From positions 1 through 20,000 of the forward strand of contig JABUQX010088438.1 in the NCBI GenBank assembly GCA_015478945.1: a stretch of 20,000 bases of DNA, read 5' to 3'. Origin of the DNA: Trachelipus rathkii (taxonomy: Eukaryota; Arthropoda; Malacostraca; Isopoda; Trachelipodidae). Each line of letters opens with the position of its first letter. Within the stretch, counting starts at the first letter, position 1. The position numbers and the translations under genes were made by a program. The notes beneath the pieces were generated by a model. It saw nothing but the letters and a program-made list of their open reading frames with translations, had not been told where the DNA came from and did not search any database. Shown here piece by piece: positions 1-10,245 of the stretch.

Positions 1-780
1 AATTAATATATATTATTATATTTAAATATAGTTTTCTTTTGATAGCTAATACATTTTGTTTTATTCTTCACTTCATAAGTTTATCTAAATTATTTATCAT
101 ATATATATATTATTTATATATACTATATATAGTTATTATAATATATACATTATTAAGTTTTAGTGAATATTTAAGTATTATTATATAATACAAATTAATT
201 CATTTATCTAAATATCTCTATATCTAATATGTATTTATTTTAAATATAATATCACTCTATCTCATTAGTTTAATTATTAAAATATATATACTATATAGTT
301 TTTATTATATATTAAAAAGTTATTTATATTAGTATTATAATAATTTTAAATAATTATATATTAAATATATATATATATTGATATTTATATATAATACTTA
401 TTAAGTATTATTATATTTATTAAATATAATAGTTTTATTTATATTATATGTTAAAATAGTATTTTAATGTAAATAAGTTATTTTATAATATTATTATAAT
501 TATATCATATATAATATATATTATATTATGTTATATATATAAGATTTATAATATATTAATAGTATTTTATTACAAAAGTTTTTCCAAAAGGTTAATAAAA
601 CTGTTATAAACATTATAAAGACGGTTACAATTATAAAGTATTATTTAGATATAAATAACTCTAATTAGGTGTTATTGAATAAATATGTATGTATGTGTAT
701 GATAAATCAAGTTTATAATATAACAAAAAGTACTAATATATAAAATATTTAGTACATTTAAAATGTAAATATAAATGTTA
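1..780. other. AT-only spacer, no gene
   Basis: Almost pure A/T sequence with short TA runs and scattered AGTTTA-type words; there is hardly a C or G until about 590. Stops occur densely in all frames and I see no splice-site or promoter pattern above background. I interpret it as intergenic or intronic spacer. Confidence 0.8.
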
Positions 781-1537
781 TATTGTTTTATTGTATCTGA
801 TATCATCGTGCCTGTAAACTATCTTGTACTGACTGCAGTGTATATGTAAATAACGAAAGTCGTATATTATTATGTGTGAGGAATAGGGTGCTTGTGAATA
901 GCTAAAGTATGTATACGTTTTCATTCCTATTAATACTGCCCCTTACCCAACTCGTATAATATTCAGTGACATACCACAGCATTGACAATTACCCCCATAT
1001 ATATTTACTCACGTATTTATACCATTTTAATCTAATATTTTAGAATTATATGGTATATTAATAGTGAGGATTCAACGTATTAAGTTTAATTTAATCACAA
1101 CAGAACTTCTCATTTTTGAGTAATAAAATACGTGATTTTTATGTAAAAATAAAATAAATATAAAGTGAAATTGTCTATTGATATAATTATTGTTTTCAAA
1201 TAATGAGTTTTTAATAATTATTATATCATTGTATTGTGTATTACAAAAGTAACTTAAGTATTATTTTTAAAGTTAGTAAAATACAAATAAAACGCTCACA
1301 TTTTCTAGGAGTGTGGTAATATTTAATTTTTTTTTATCAGACAAGGAATCAAAAGAGAAAGTTGCTGTTTTGATTAAATAATCATTCACATTTGTTGATC
1401 TCCTATATGAAGCTAATAATAGGGTAATAATTAAAAATGTTGAGAAATAAAAAAAATTCATTATTACTACCCACTAGATTACATCATTATTCTATTGTCA
1501 TCATAGAGGCATCCTGTGAATAAAAAAATTTGATTTG
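781..1537. other. mixed-composition spacer, no recognised gene
   Basis: The base mix is more normal than upstream, especially at 805-1,010. A 62-codon minus-strand frame at 1,273-1,461 has no recognisable motif and looks like chance in AT-rich DNA. I see no domain, repeat or RNA fold to name here. Confidence 0.6.
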
Positions 1538-1590
1538 GGTAACCGAACCTTTAACCAGTGTACCGTGTAAGCCAGTTAATTTTGCCCTTT
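1536..1590 (-). repeat. degenerate tRNA-like SINE fragment (Pol III A and B boxes)
   Basis: Read on the minus strand, 1,574-1,563 gives TGGCTTACACGG, which fits the Pol III A-box pattern TRGYNNARNNGG at 11 of 12 positions. Minus-strand 1,549-1,538 gives GGTTCGGTTACC, close to the B-box GGTTCGANNCC. Only 13 bases separate the boxes, against about 30 in a tRNA, so if this derives from a tRNA the anticodon arm has been deleted. It cannot fold as a functional tRNA. The family is not identified, and chance similarity is possible. Confidence 0.4.
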
Positions 1591-2689
1591 GTCTCTATGT
1601 GATCATATAGTTATGTAGGTTTCAATTAGCACGTAAAACGGAAGGAGGTGAGTCTGGAATCAAAAAAAAATTCTACATGAGACCAGACCCCTATGTATAC
1701 TAATAAATAGAGTTGTTCTTTATTAATGTGGTGAAATATTAAAATTTGTTTAATTTTCTAATTTTATTATTTTGATGGTTTTATGTGTAGTATAGTAGGT
1801 ATATTAGGTTAAGGTTAAATGAGTGTTATGTTAAATCACATACTTTAAAAGTGTGGGTCATTTTATCTATGAGTGTACGTATCACCTCTAGAAACATCGT
1901 TTATTTTAATAGATATAACATAGGTCTAATCTCTGTGAAAAATTATTTTTTGTATATTGCAGTGTATCACGTCATAGAATGTTTTGGTCGACTGAGTTAG
2001 ACAGCCTTGTGTCATATGTGTAAATAATAGTTTTTTAATTAGTAAGTTTAATGTTATTAATATTAGTTTATATTAATTAGTGATATTTTTAATGTATATA
2101 GTTTATTAGTATATAGTTATTATTGTATAATAGTTAATTAATTATATGTTAATGTTTAATATGTAAAATGATTTTGTAATTTTATATTATAAATAAGATC
2201 TCTTGTGACTACTATACTTACTGCTTTTATCAATAGTTATTATATTGTATAATATATAAGTATTTAATGTAGATAAAAGTTATATTAATACATAAGTTTT
2301 AATTATTAAATAATATGATAGTACGTATATTATTATATTAAAACCGTTTATTATTCGATATTATGTTTTATTTTGAGACACGAAAATAGTTATTCTGTGT
2401 GTGAGTATTGGCAATGTTTTGATAATAAATTTTATAAAGATTATATATCTACATTTATCGAGAAGTGTATATTATAGATTATTTTTTATAATAGTACTAT
2501 GAGTCATCACCTAAGCTTTAGTAGATGATAGCTATAATTATTATGTATTCCAATTATAATAAACTGATTGTATAGCTCAGTATAGATTGTAAGTTTTTAT
2601 TGTATTAATATCTTTAATGTAGTTCATATCACATTGATTAATATTTCGCACTTATACTACTTATAATCGCAAATAGTCTTCTTTAATAT
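1591..2689. other. AT-rich spacer with short unique islands
   Basis: There is unique sequence at 1,600-2,030 and nearly pure AT after 2,035. A GAG|GTGAGT splice-donor-like match lies at 1,645-1,653 on the plus strand, but the sequence upstream of it is not an open frame of useful length. No gene is supported. Confidence 0.6.
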
Positions 2690-2799
2690 AATCCGTTGAT
2701 CAGATGTTAATCATCTATTTCCACATTATAGTGAATAAATATTTATTGCATATTTATTATTTGAAGGTTGTTGTATAGTTACCTTTTCTTCAACGGATT
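2690..2799. repeat. 10-bp perfect inverted repeat enclosing 90 bp (MITE-like)
   Basis: AATCCGTTGA at 2,690-2,699 is the exact reverse complement of TCAACGGATT at 2,790-2,799. The arms contain a CpG and several G/C bases, unusual in this AT-rich background. The interior holds a smaller dyad, GATG-TTAAT-CATC, at 2,703-2,715. This could be a tiny MITE-like element or a chance dyad. The flanks share only AT-rich words, so I cannot confirm a target-site duplication. Confidence 0.4.
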
Positions 2800-3365
2800 C
2801 ATATCACTATAAATCTTAAATAAAGTTGAACATCCTTATATTATATATATATATATTATATTTAATATATTTAAATGTATTTTATGTATATAATAATTAT
2901 TTATGATATTAAAATTAATAGTTGTTATAATTTATAAGTTTAATTAGTAATAACCGTTGCTAATTTGCATTATGAAGTTCTAAACTTGATTGAACATTAT
3001 ATTATTGTTTGATCACCAAACCTCAATTTTTCATTATACCGTTAATATCTCGTTAGTAGATAACGTTATATTGAGTACTTATAGTTTGTCATAGTATTAA
3101 ATATGTATTGAAAAAGTTTGTTATAATAGTATATTAATAACATAAAAAAAAAGAATTTATACATGTGTAAGAAATAATAACAAAGAAGGCTTAATATTAC
3201 TGATTAAGACAACAACAATTATATTTGAGGTTAAATATATTATATGAATAAAATTATATAAAGCTAAATAATTGTATTGGATAAAAAATAGTATTATTTT
3301 TATTTATACACCATTATATAAACGAGGCACAAAAAGAAAAAATTTAAACCAATAGAGATGTGACG
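2800..3365. other. AT-rich spacer, nothing recognised
   Basis: Short TA runs (for example 2,840-2,870), AGTTTA words and an A-run near 3,145. I see no coding, RNA or mobile-element signal. Confidence 0.65.
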
Positions 3366-3369
3366 TTGG

Positions 3370-3402
3370 ACGCATCAGTGCGTGTTTAAATTAACTTAAA
3401 CA
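3370..3402. repeat. two adjoining dyads
   Basis: ACGCA-TCAG-TGCGT at 3,370-3,383 is a perfect 5-bp stem with a 4-base loop. It shares its last base with a near-perfect 20-base palindrome at 3,383-3,402 (TGTTTAA ... TTAAACA, one mismatched pair). They are the first elements of a dyad cluster that runs to 3,703. Function unknown. Confidence 0.55.
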
Positions 3403-3565
3403 TTGCCTTGATTATAATTTATTATTATCACAACTATCAGCTAGAAATTGTAATAATTTGTTTTCCTGTTTGTAATTAAACACAAAGATTATAACACCAC
3501 ATTTCAAAGAGTATATCACGGTGCTTTACTATAATATATAATTTATTATATTATATTTGCTTCAT

Positions 3566-3605
3566 TAAGTGATTCTCTCTCTTGAAATATATAATGAATC
3601 GCTTA
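3566..3605. repeat. 10-bp stem-loop with one G-U pair
   Basis: TAAGTGATTC at 3,566-3,575 pairs with GAATCGCTTA at 3,596-3,605: ten pairs including one G-T (G-U in RNA), with a 20-base loop. The stem is too short for a microRNA precursor. It lies in the dyad cluster at 3,370-3,703. Confidence 0.5.
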
Positions 3606-3664
3606 GAATAGTTGACACTTAGATATTTTATCGTTTAAATAATCACAAATCAGTAATACTGAAA

Positions 3665-3703
3665 TGACGTGCTCTCAATGTTACGTCACTGTCTTACAGT
3701 GAC
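3665..3703. repeat. strong 8-bp hairpin beside inverted TGACGT half-sites
   Basis: GTCACTGT at 3,685-3,692 and ACAGTGAC at 3,696-3,703 form a perfect 8-bp stem around the 3-base loop CTT. Overlapping its 5' arm, TGACGT (3,665-3,670) and ACGTCA (3,683-3,688) are inverted copies of a CRE/bZIP-type half-site. The hairpin is read directly from sequence; regulatory meaning is inference and uncertain. Confidence 0.5.
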
Positions 3704-3719
3704 CGAGGTTGGTAGGTTT

Positions 3720-4560
3720 AGTTTATGTATATTTTATATTAATAATTAAATTTTATTATAAGTTTAATATATGTTTATTATAGTATATAGTGTTATTTAA
3801 AAGTTTATATATATAATAATTATATTATTAATAGTTTTAATATAATATAAATATTATTAATAATATTATATAAATAGTTTTAAATATAAATATTTATATA
3901 TATATAAATAGTTTAATTATAAAGGTTATAAAAAATTATTGTTTATAATTATATTAATATGTTATTATATAAGATTTTTATGTATTTATGAGTAAATAGT
4001 TTTATATATTAAATATTTATGTATAATTATATTATGAATTTTTTTAAGTTAATGTAGTTTATTTACTTTATAAAGTTTATGTTATAATTTATTATAAAGT
4101 TTATATTAGTAAATACGTTTTATGTTAATTATTTTGTTAGATATGTATTTTATGTTAATAATAGTTTATATATATTAAGGTTTATATTTTAAATTTTTAA
4201 TATAAATGTTAATATTAAGGTTTAGGAAGTAGAATTGAAAATGAGCTAGAGTCAACGTGTAAGTTATGTATAAGTTGATATGTATTATATGGTAAGTTTA
4301 TGGTAATTTTGTTAAATTATTATTATAAATAGTTTAATTTTAAATTTTTTAGTAAAGTATAAGTAAAGGTGATTGTAAGTTATGTAAATTTTACCCGTAA
4401 CGTTTATGTAAGTTTATATAAGGTCTATATATATAAGGTTTATATATTATGTTATTCTCTTCATTCATTAGTCATATAGGAACACGAAGATTCCGTAAAA
4501 AGGAATAAAGTAAATATATAATTTAAATACGTTAATGTATATTAATAACCTATTTAGTTT
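3720..4560. repeat. AGTTTATA-word AT desert
   Basis: The segment is built from degenerate AGTTTAT/AAGTTTATAT words with TA runs between them, nearly all in the same orientation. There is no fixed period and no reading frame. It is probably an eroded short-unit repeat; the same words recur at 7,200-10,240. Confidence 0.55.
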
Positions 4561-4575
4561 TTGGTGTACTTTGAT

Positions 4576-4634
4576 TCCCATATTTTGGGACACAGGGAAT
4601 TTGAGTGATCACTATATTAGGGTTCAAGCACTCA
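4576..4634. repeat. overlapping dyads in a unique island
   Basis: TCCCA-TATTT-TGGGA (4,576-4,590) is a perfect 5-bp stem. GTGATCAC (4,605-4,612) is an 8-base palindrome. TGAGTG (4,602-4,607) pairs with CACTCA (4,629-4,634), which competes with that palindrome. A word resembling a Pol III B-box, GGTTCAAGC, starts at 4,621 but has no convincing A-box upstream. Confidence 0.4.
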
Positions 4635-4913
4635 GATCTAGACCATTAAGTATGATAAAATTTTCTCGTCATAGTCTCTTTTATCATTATCATAACTTAT
4701 AATAAAATTCCTTCATTTTAAATAGTAGTAATTAGATAATAATGCTTTTATACATCATATTATATATATAGTTTTTAATATATATTATTATATTATTATT
4801 TAATTATATACTATTTAAATTAGTTTTAAATAATATATATAATATAATATAGTATATATTATAATATATTATTAATATTTATATATAATTAATAGTTTAT
4901 ATATTTTAGTACG
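4635..4913. other. AT-rich spacer with TA runs
   Basis: Short mixed sequence to 4,750, then interrupted TA/TAT runs to the start of the GA tract. No gene signal. Confidence 0.6.
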
Positions 4914-4938
4914 TAGAAGAGAGAGAGATGAGAGAGAG

Positions 4939-4969
<31 letters not shown>

Positions 4970-5080
4970 GAGAGACACGAGAGAGACAATAGAGTTAGAC
5001 GAGAAGAGAGAGAGGAATAGATAATGAGATGCGAGAAATAGTTAGTAGATGTAGTGAGAGGATGAGAGAGCACCGAGATG
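4914..5080 (+). repeat. (GA)n polypurine tract
   Basis: A GA-rich microsatellite whose longest pure-purine run is 4,930-4,975 (46 bases), followed by interrupted GAGA words to about 5,080. Mirror-symmetric polypurine DNA can form H-DNA triplexes, and GAGA words are bound by GAGA-factor-type proteins in arthropods. Nothing here shows that it acts as a promoter. The 68-codon frame beginning at its 3' edge (5,078) looks like chance. Confidence 0.8.
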
Positions 5081-5540
5081 AATTTTTACTATCAACACGT
5101 GTTTTTAAAATTTATTGTTGCTAGTATATGTGTTACAATCTCTCATATATTTAATTATATATGTATTATTAAATTAATAGATGCACTTAAAATAATAGTA
5201 GTAAGCCGAGCATATAAAATAACTATTCTATATGACATTATGATTAGAAACTATGTTGATACCATTATTATAAGGATATTATAATAATAAATATTTATAT
5301 TGTTATACTTTGTTAATGTTAAGTTTATTCATAGTATATATGATTCGTATGTTATAGTTTTATACCTATATAAGTCTTAATTTATCCTATATAATAGACG
5401 ACTAATTATATAATATTTTAATTTCTCAGTTCTCACGTGTTTTACTCGTATAGGTTTATTAATAGGTTATTATTTTTAGTTATATTTATATGTAATATAT
5501 TATTTGTATAGATAATATATGAGGAATAAAGTACATATAC
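5081..5540. other. AT-rich spacer, no supported gene
   Basis: It contains a 68-codon plus-strand frame at 5,078-5,284, hydrophobic and Ile/Tyr-rich as expected from translated AT-rich DNA, with no motif and no codon bias. I do not call it a gene. Confidence 0.6.
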
Positions 5541-5544
5541 ACAC

Positions 5545-5635
5545 CATCGGAAACTCAATCTGGTTAGAGATGCATGAGTTGGCAATAGCAAATATAGACC
5601 TGAGGGTTTCGATACCTACGCCACTGAGATCCCTT
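5545..5635 (+). repeat. degenerate tRNA-derived SINE-like fragment
   Basis: A D-arm-like stretch is visible: CTC (5,554-5,556) ... TGGTTAGAG (5,561-5,569), as in the common tRNA form GCTCAGTTGGTTAGAGC. It is followed by a TTGGCAA loop-like heptamer at 5,579-5,585 and a B-box-like GGTTTCGATACC at 5,604-5,615 (one T inserted against GGTTCGATACC). Box spacing is tRNA-like. The anticodon and acceptor stems do not pair, so it is not a working tRNA. A minus-strand 79-codon frame covering it is a shadow. This is the best tRNA-like candidate in the window. Confidence 0.5.
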
Positions 5636-5639
5636 AGTT

Positions 5640-6034
5640 TTGAAATCTTAAGTTTAAAGTGAGGAGTTAAACAAGTATATTTCTTATATACATATAAGTT
5701 TAATAAATAATCGGAAAAAAATAAATGATTTATTTGCATTAGAAAAGAATATTTAATAATAACTAAGGCTTAATAATAGATATATATGAAATAAAAGTTT
5801 ACACTTGCAAAAACTGGGCCCCAGGCTTTAATATATTGATTAAATGATATAAAATAGATTATAATAATACTCCAATTAGAAGTGAATTCTTCACACTTGT
5901 AATCCAAATTGATTTTCCTAGGTGGCTCTAATAGCTTATAATGTTGAGCAACAAGAGAACATAGCAAGAGTGATATAAGTTATAGATCACAAACAAGTTA
6001 TAATGAGTTAAGAAGTTTTAAATTGTAATAAAGT
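5640..6034. other. mixed AT-rich spacer
   Basis: It holds a unique island at 5,800-5,990 with an overlapping 65-codon minus-strand frame (5,770-5,967) that lacks any recognisable motif. No RNA or mobile-element feature is convincing. Confidence 0.55.
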
Positions 6035-6100
6035 CTATCTATATTATAGGATAGAGCACGCAAGACGCTGACCTGTATGACTTCGAGCATGAGACGGTTT
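6035..6100 (+). repeat. second tRNA-like SINE-type fragment
   Basis: GGATAGAGCACG at 6,049-6,060 resembles a tRNA D-arm and A-box end (GGTTAGAGCA). CTTCGAGCATGAG at 6,081-6,093 resembles a decayed B-box (GGTTCGAGCC, three mismatches). The words GACCTGTATGA between them resemble the variable/T-arm part of tRNA-derived SINEs. No A-tail and no complete fold are visible. It lies about 500 bases from the similar fragment at 5,545. Confidence 0.35.
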
Positions 6101-7200
6101 ATGTTAAGGCTAATATTTAATCAATGTTTTATTTATAATATTTATAGAACGGTGCATAATTATAAGTATAATAATTATAAAAAAATTTAATTTTAAAAAA
6201 TAGTATATGTATGTTGGAATAGATGAGTATAATTATTAAAAAAGTTTATTTTAAAAGTTATATGATAAGTATTTATAAAAGATTAATAGTAAATAAAGTT
6301 TTTTCAACGTAAGATTAATGTATTCTAGCGTGAGGCAACCCAATGATCGTCAAAGTATAAATCAGAACTGAATGACCCTGAGACGAATTCATCGCAACTT
6401 GCATAGACCCATAAACATTGAAATCCTCCACTTAATTGTGACTGCACTGTATCCTATAGAACGTAAGACTTCTACAAATTAATTTGTGTTTGATTGAGTA
6501 TTACCATTAACTTTAAAAAATCATATGTTTTTTATGCCTTCTTACTATAGGGTAAATCACACGACTCACACATCAGGTGAGATTGTATATAATGTCTTTA
6601 TAATATTCAACCGCACAACTAAGCGTTTAGTAAAATAAAGACTTAACCTTTAAAAGAACCAAAAAAGATCTTATATATTTAATTTTAGGAGGTGTACGGT
6701 CTTTATTTATTAGGAGTCTATATATAATTATATATATCTAAAAGTTTAATACTATAATAGCCCACTCTTCATTAAAATTTAATATTTTATGTTTTACACC
6801 AGATTAATAAAGTTAATTTAAGGATATTCGATATAAGGAGCAGAGATTTTACTACTTAATGTAGATCCTAGTAGATTAGGAGCAATTCCAAAACGATATT
6901 GAAATTTGAATAGTTTCCTTATTTGAAAATAATTAATTGATAGCTGTTGTATTAAATGTAAGACCACAAAATAAAAGTAAAAATAAATTATAGGGGAAAG
7001 TATGTAGATCGTTGGAAGAGCAACCAAAAAGCTCATTTTTAAAGAGTTAGAGCTCTTGCATAATATAAACAGTTCTTTAATATTATATTAACCTGTGTAT
7101 GCATTAGATTCATAAATACTCTTGTTGAAAGAAGGTTTAATTAGGCATTCATTTCTATTGTAAAGAGAAGGGAATTTACAAATTAAAAAGTTTCTGTACT
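6101..7200. other. mixed spacer, no supported gene
   Basis: AT-rich to 6,300, then more complex to about 6,660 and at 6,780-7,160. The minus strand at 6,453-6,325 is open for 42 codons between stops but has no ATG and no recognisable motif. A 72-codon minus-strand frame at 6,818-7,036 is likewise unremarkable. I name no function. Confidence 0.55.
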
Positions 7201-9005
7201 GACTAGTGGGTTGTTATATAATTTAATACTACGTATAAATAGTTTTAAATAAATAAAATAGATAATTATATGTAAAGTTATTTATATCTTATGTAAAGTA
7301 TAAATAATATCGAGTTATGTAAATTTTATTCACAATTTACCCCTCGATAGCGTGTTATATTAAACATCAATATATAGGCACGTTTTTGTAAAGGTTATTC
7401 TGCATCATATATAGCGAAGTTTTATTATGTCGTAAAAGTCCCTTAAAAGATTGAAGTATTTTGTCTCCAACAAGAAATAATTTCATGAGAACACATGTTT
7501 GAGTTCTAATATTGTTAATTATAAAGGGTTAATAAAAAAATTTAAATTATTCGCGCTAAGTTATCAATAGGTACACTAAGACCAATGTATCAAAGTTAAA
7601 GAGCGAGTGAAGGTTTATTAATGTAAATATTTAAAACTGTAACAGTCGTATATAGAGGATTTCATCGTATAATGGTTTATATGTGGAAAGTTGTATGGTA
7701 GTTTATTGTGATTTTTAAAGTAAAGTTAATATATTAAGCTATGAGTTTAAGATATTTCAATTGATAGCTATCCCTTAAATTTATGTAAAAGTTGACCTAT
7801 TTACAAAAAATTCATAATAAAAGATTATAATAAAAGTTTTAATAAAGTTTATAATAAGCTTATTTAAAGGTTATATATATTTATTGTATAAATAATTTAT
7901 GTACAAAGTTTATGATACAAGATAACGTTTATTAATGTATTAGAGTTTATTAATATAAGTTTTGATTATATATTTATCACAAGTTATCTATATATAACAT
8001 AATAAGTTGTATAGAATTTTTTTATATCCTGTTATGTTCATATAGTTTAAAAAGAAAGTATATTATTATGTTTAATGTTCTTATGGTAGAGTTGATTTTA
8101 ATGAAAACGGAATTGATTATGGTAGAACGATAATTAATTGTAAAAGTTTAATATAAAAAGTTTATATAAAAGCCTATCATCAAAAAACTTAAAAATACAT
8201 GAGTTTTAGAAACTTTTCCTATCTCTTCTAACCAAAAAGTTTAATAAATAAGTTTATATGTAGATTTATTTTAAATTATATCTAAAGTTTATTATTAAAA
8301 GTATATTATTAAATATATATTGTAGGATATAAGAGTGATAAATACTAATTTTTAAAAGCTCTTATTCTTAATAGTTTGTTTCGATTGTGGCGTAATAGAC
8401 TCTGAATTAGCTATAAAGTTTTTGCACAAGAAATTATGAGAAACACAAGTCTTATATAAAAGTTATAATAAAAGTTTATAATGAAGTTTTATTATAACCA
8501 GTTTATAATTTAAGTTTATTATAAAGTTTTATAATAAAGTTTATATAAAGTTTATATAGAATTTATATAAAAAAAGTATTAAATAAATTTTTATATATCA
8601 TAATGTTGTAATAAAAAGATTAATATGCGTAGATTTATAGACTTTTGGTATGATTTATAGTAAAGTATATATATATAAGAATGTTATAATATATATAGTA
8701 CGTTATATATACCCAGTTTACCCAACCAACATTAGTTCTAATACATTAGTTACTTTTCCAGATAAAAATATAGTAAAGTTTTTATTTAAATTAATGTTAC
8801 TAATATGAAACGAAAAGTCGTAAGTTTTCCCTTAATTAGATTAAGTGAAACTACAATCTTTTAAAAAATATTAGTTTATTATGAAAGAAACTTCTAAATA
8901 GATTACCAAAAGATATATTCAAATTTTTGTAAAAGTTTAGAAGGTAAAAATTTAAAAAATGAAAAAAAAATGGAAAGTATTATATAAAGTATAATATAAT
9001 CTCCA
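7201..9005 (+). repeat. oriented AAGTTTATA-word region
   Basis: Dense, same-strand repetition of AAGTTTAT(A)-type words, clearest at 8,460-8,580 where units of roughly 10 bases (TATAAAGTTT-like) follow each other. The complement TAAACT is rare here. It is a degenerate, eroded tandem or scattered repeat without a fixed period, and no reading frame survives. Unique interruptions occur at 7,330-7,620, 8,380-8,430 and 8,700-8,900. Confidence 0.5.
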
Positions 9006-9009
9006 TCAG

Positions 9010-9088
9010 GGGTCTATTCATTTCATATTTAAAGGGGACCAGGCAAAGGAACTAAGATCTCTGTACTGAAACGAAAAAGACAGGGAAG
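9010..9088 (+). other. candidate non-coding or decayed exon
   Basis: A 79-base segment visibly richer in G than its surroundings. It is preceded by CTCCATCAG at 9,001-9,009 (acceptor-like, weak pyrimidine tract) and followed by AAG|GTAAGT at 9,086-9,094, a perfect donor consensus. All three forward frames contain a stop, so it is not an intact internal coding exon. It could be a non-coding or UTR exon, a decayed exon, or chance. Confidence 0.25.
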
Positions 9089-9094
9089 GTAAGT

Positions 9095-9960
9095 CTATTG
9101 GATCAATTGATACTACTTCTATCTTTGAGTCCATTATATGTAATAACTCTGTCTGGTTTATATCAGGTATGTTTTTTGTATTTCATGAAAGCAATTAAGA
9201 GTAAATAAAGATATAAATAAAGATCCTTGACCTAACACCAAAAATTATGAAGAACTCTGTTAAATAATTACCTTGAACAATCCGCAGAAAATGGATTCAA
9301 TTCACCTTCAAGTATGAATATTGGAATATATAGATTATAAATAAGTATAAAAAATTGATAAAGTTAGGGAGAAGTGTTAATGTTTTGCAACATTAATAAT
9401 TAAAGTTAATTATAAAGATTTATTAAATTTATTTTATGAAATATTTAAAAAATTTTACGTGTAAGTTATGTAAGTTTTTTAAGAATATGTAAAGTTTATA
9501 TAAGTTTTACTGAAATGTTATTATAGTAAAAAGTTTGTATATAAGTTATATTATATTGTAAATATACAGTTTAATTATAAAGAATGTTACGTGAAAAAAT
9601 TATATAGTCATTATTAACTAATTAAATATGAAGTATTATAAAAAATAAAAATTCTAATAGAGATAAATGTTTGGTATTAAATAGTTTATGTATAACAGTC
9701 ATTTGTAGAAAGTTTTTAAATGTCATAGTATAATAAATTAAAAGTATAATTATACATATATATGTTTTAATGTATATACAGTTTTAATTTTTTACTTTTT
9801 TGAAACTTTCTTTCAGGTGAAAGACTTAAATAGAAATAGTTATTGTGTAAAAGTTGAGAATGTCAGTTTATATAGTTTATATTAAATGTATAGATATAAA
9901 GTTTTATTAGTTAAAGATTTATGTAAGTATAAATGTAGATATGTATTAATAAAGTTTGTC
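9095..9960. other. AT-rich spacer with AGTTTA words
   Basis: Unique-looking to about 9,380, then AGTTTATA-type background. No coding frame, RNA fold or mobile-element end recognised. Confidence 0.6.
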
Positions 9961-9966
9961 ACTCAC

Positions 9967-10018
9967 CTGCATAATGTACTGCCTGAGCTCTGCTATGCGC
10001 TGAGCCTAGCCATGCCAT
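9967..10018 (-). other. candidate short coding-like exon on the minus strand
   Basis: An isolated G/C-rich island in AT desert. Read on the minus strand, an ATG at 10,018 opens a 17-codon frame (MAWLGSAHSRAQAVHYA) whose last complete codon is followed by one more base and then the donor: CAG|GTGAGT, with GT at 9,966-9,965. A perfect donor directly at the island edge is suggestive. No downstream exon is identifiable and the peptide matches nothing I know. It could be a first exon, a pseudo-exon or a mobile-element scrap. Confidence 0.25.
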
Positions 10019-10245
10019 CTCTATATATTAAGTTAATCTATAATATTAAAAAATAAAGTATATATAAATTTTATGTTTATTTAAAGTTTATAAAAAGTTA
10101 ATATATGATAAAAAATAGTAGTAATAAATTATTACTATATAAGTTTAATAAATAAAGTTTAACCGAATCAAGAATTAGTGGTAATATAAATATATATTAA
10201 TAAAAGATAAAAAGTTTATAATAAATAAATATGTTTAAGATAATA
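10019..10245. other. AT-rich transition zone
   Basis: The last AGTTTATA-type words are at about 10,085-10,225. There is no gene signal. Confidence 0.6.

Noticed and set aside
3560..3610. microRNA precursor
   Set aside because: The stem is 10 pairs with a 20-base loop, far shorter than a Drosha-type hairpin.
4621..4631. Pol III B-box-like GGTTCAAGC
   Set aside because: No A-box at a suitable distance upstream, and the second half of the box does not match.
5078..5284. 68-codon hydrophobic plus-strand frame
   Set aside because: Ile/Tyr-rich composition is what AT-rich DNA yields by chance, and there is no domain or neighbouring gene.
5545..5635. Functional tRNA gene
   Set aside because: The anticodon and acceptor stems do not pair and the B-box has an insertion, so only a tRNA-derived remnant is supported.
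5500..5739. 79-codon minus-strand frame
   Set aside because: It lies antisense over a tRNA-like fragment, has no motif and is better explained by that fragment.
1..10240. Organelle or protist AT-rich genome
   Set aside because: No conserved organelle genes or rRNA are visible, and the adjacent long (CA)n, (TAG)n and (GA)n microsatellites fit animal nuclear DNA better.
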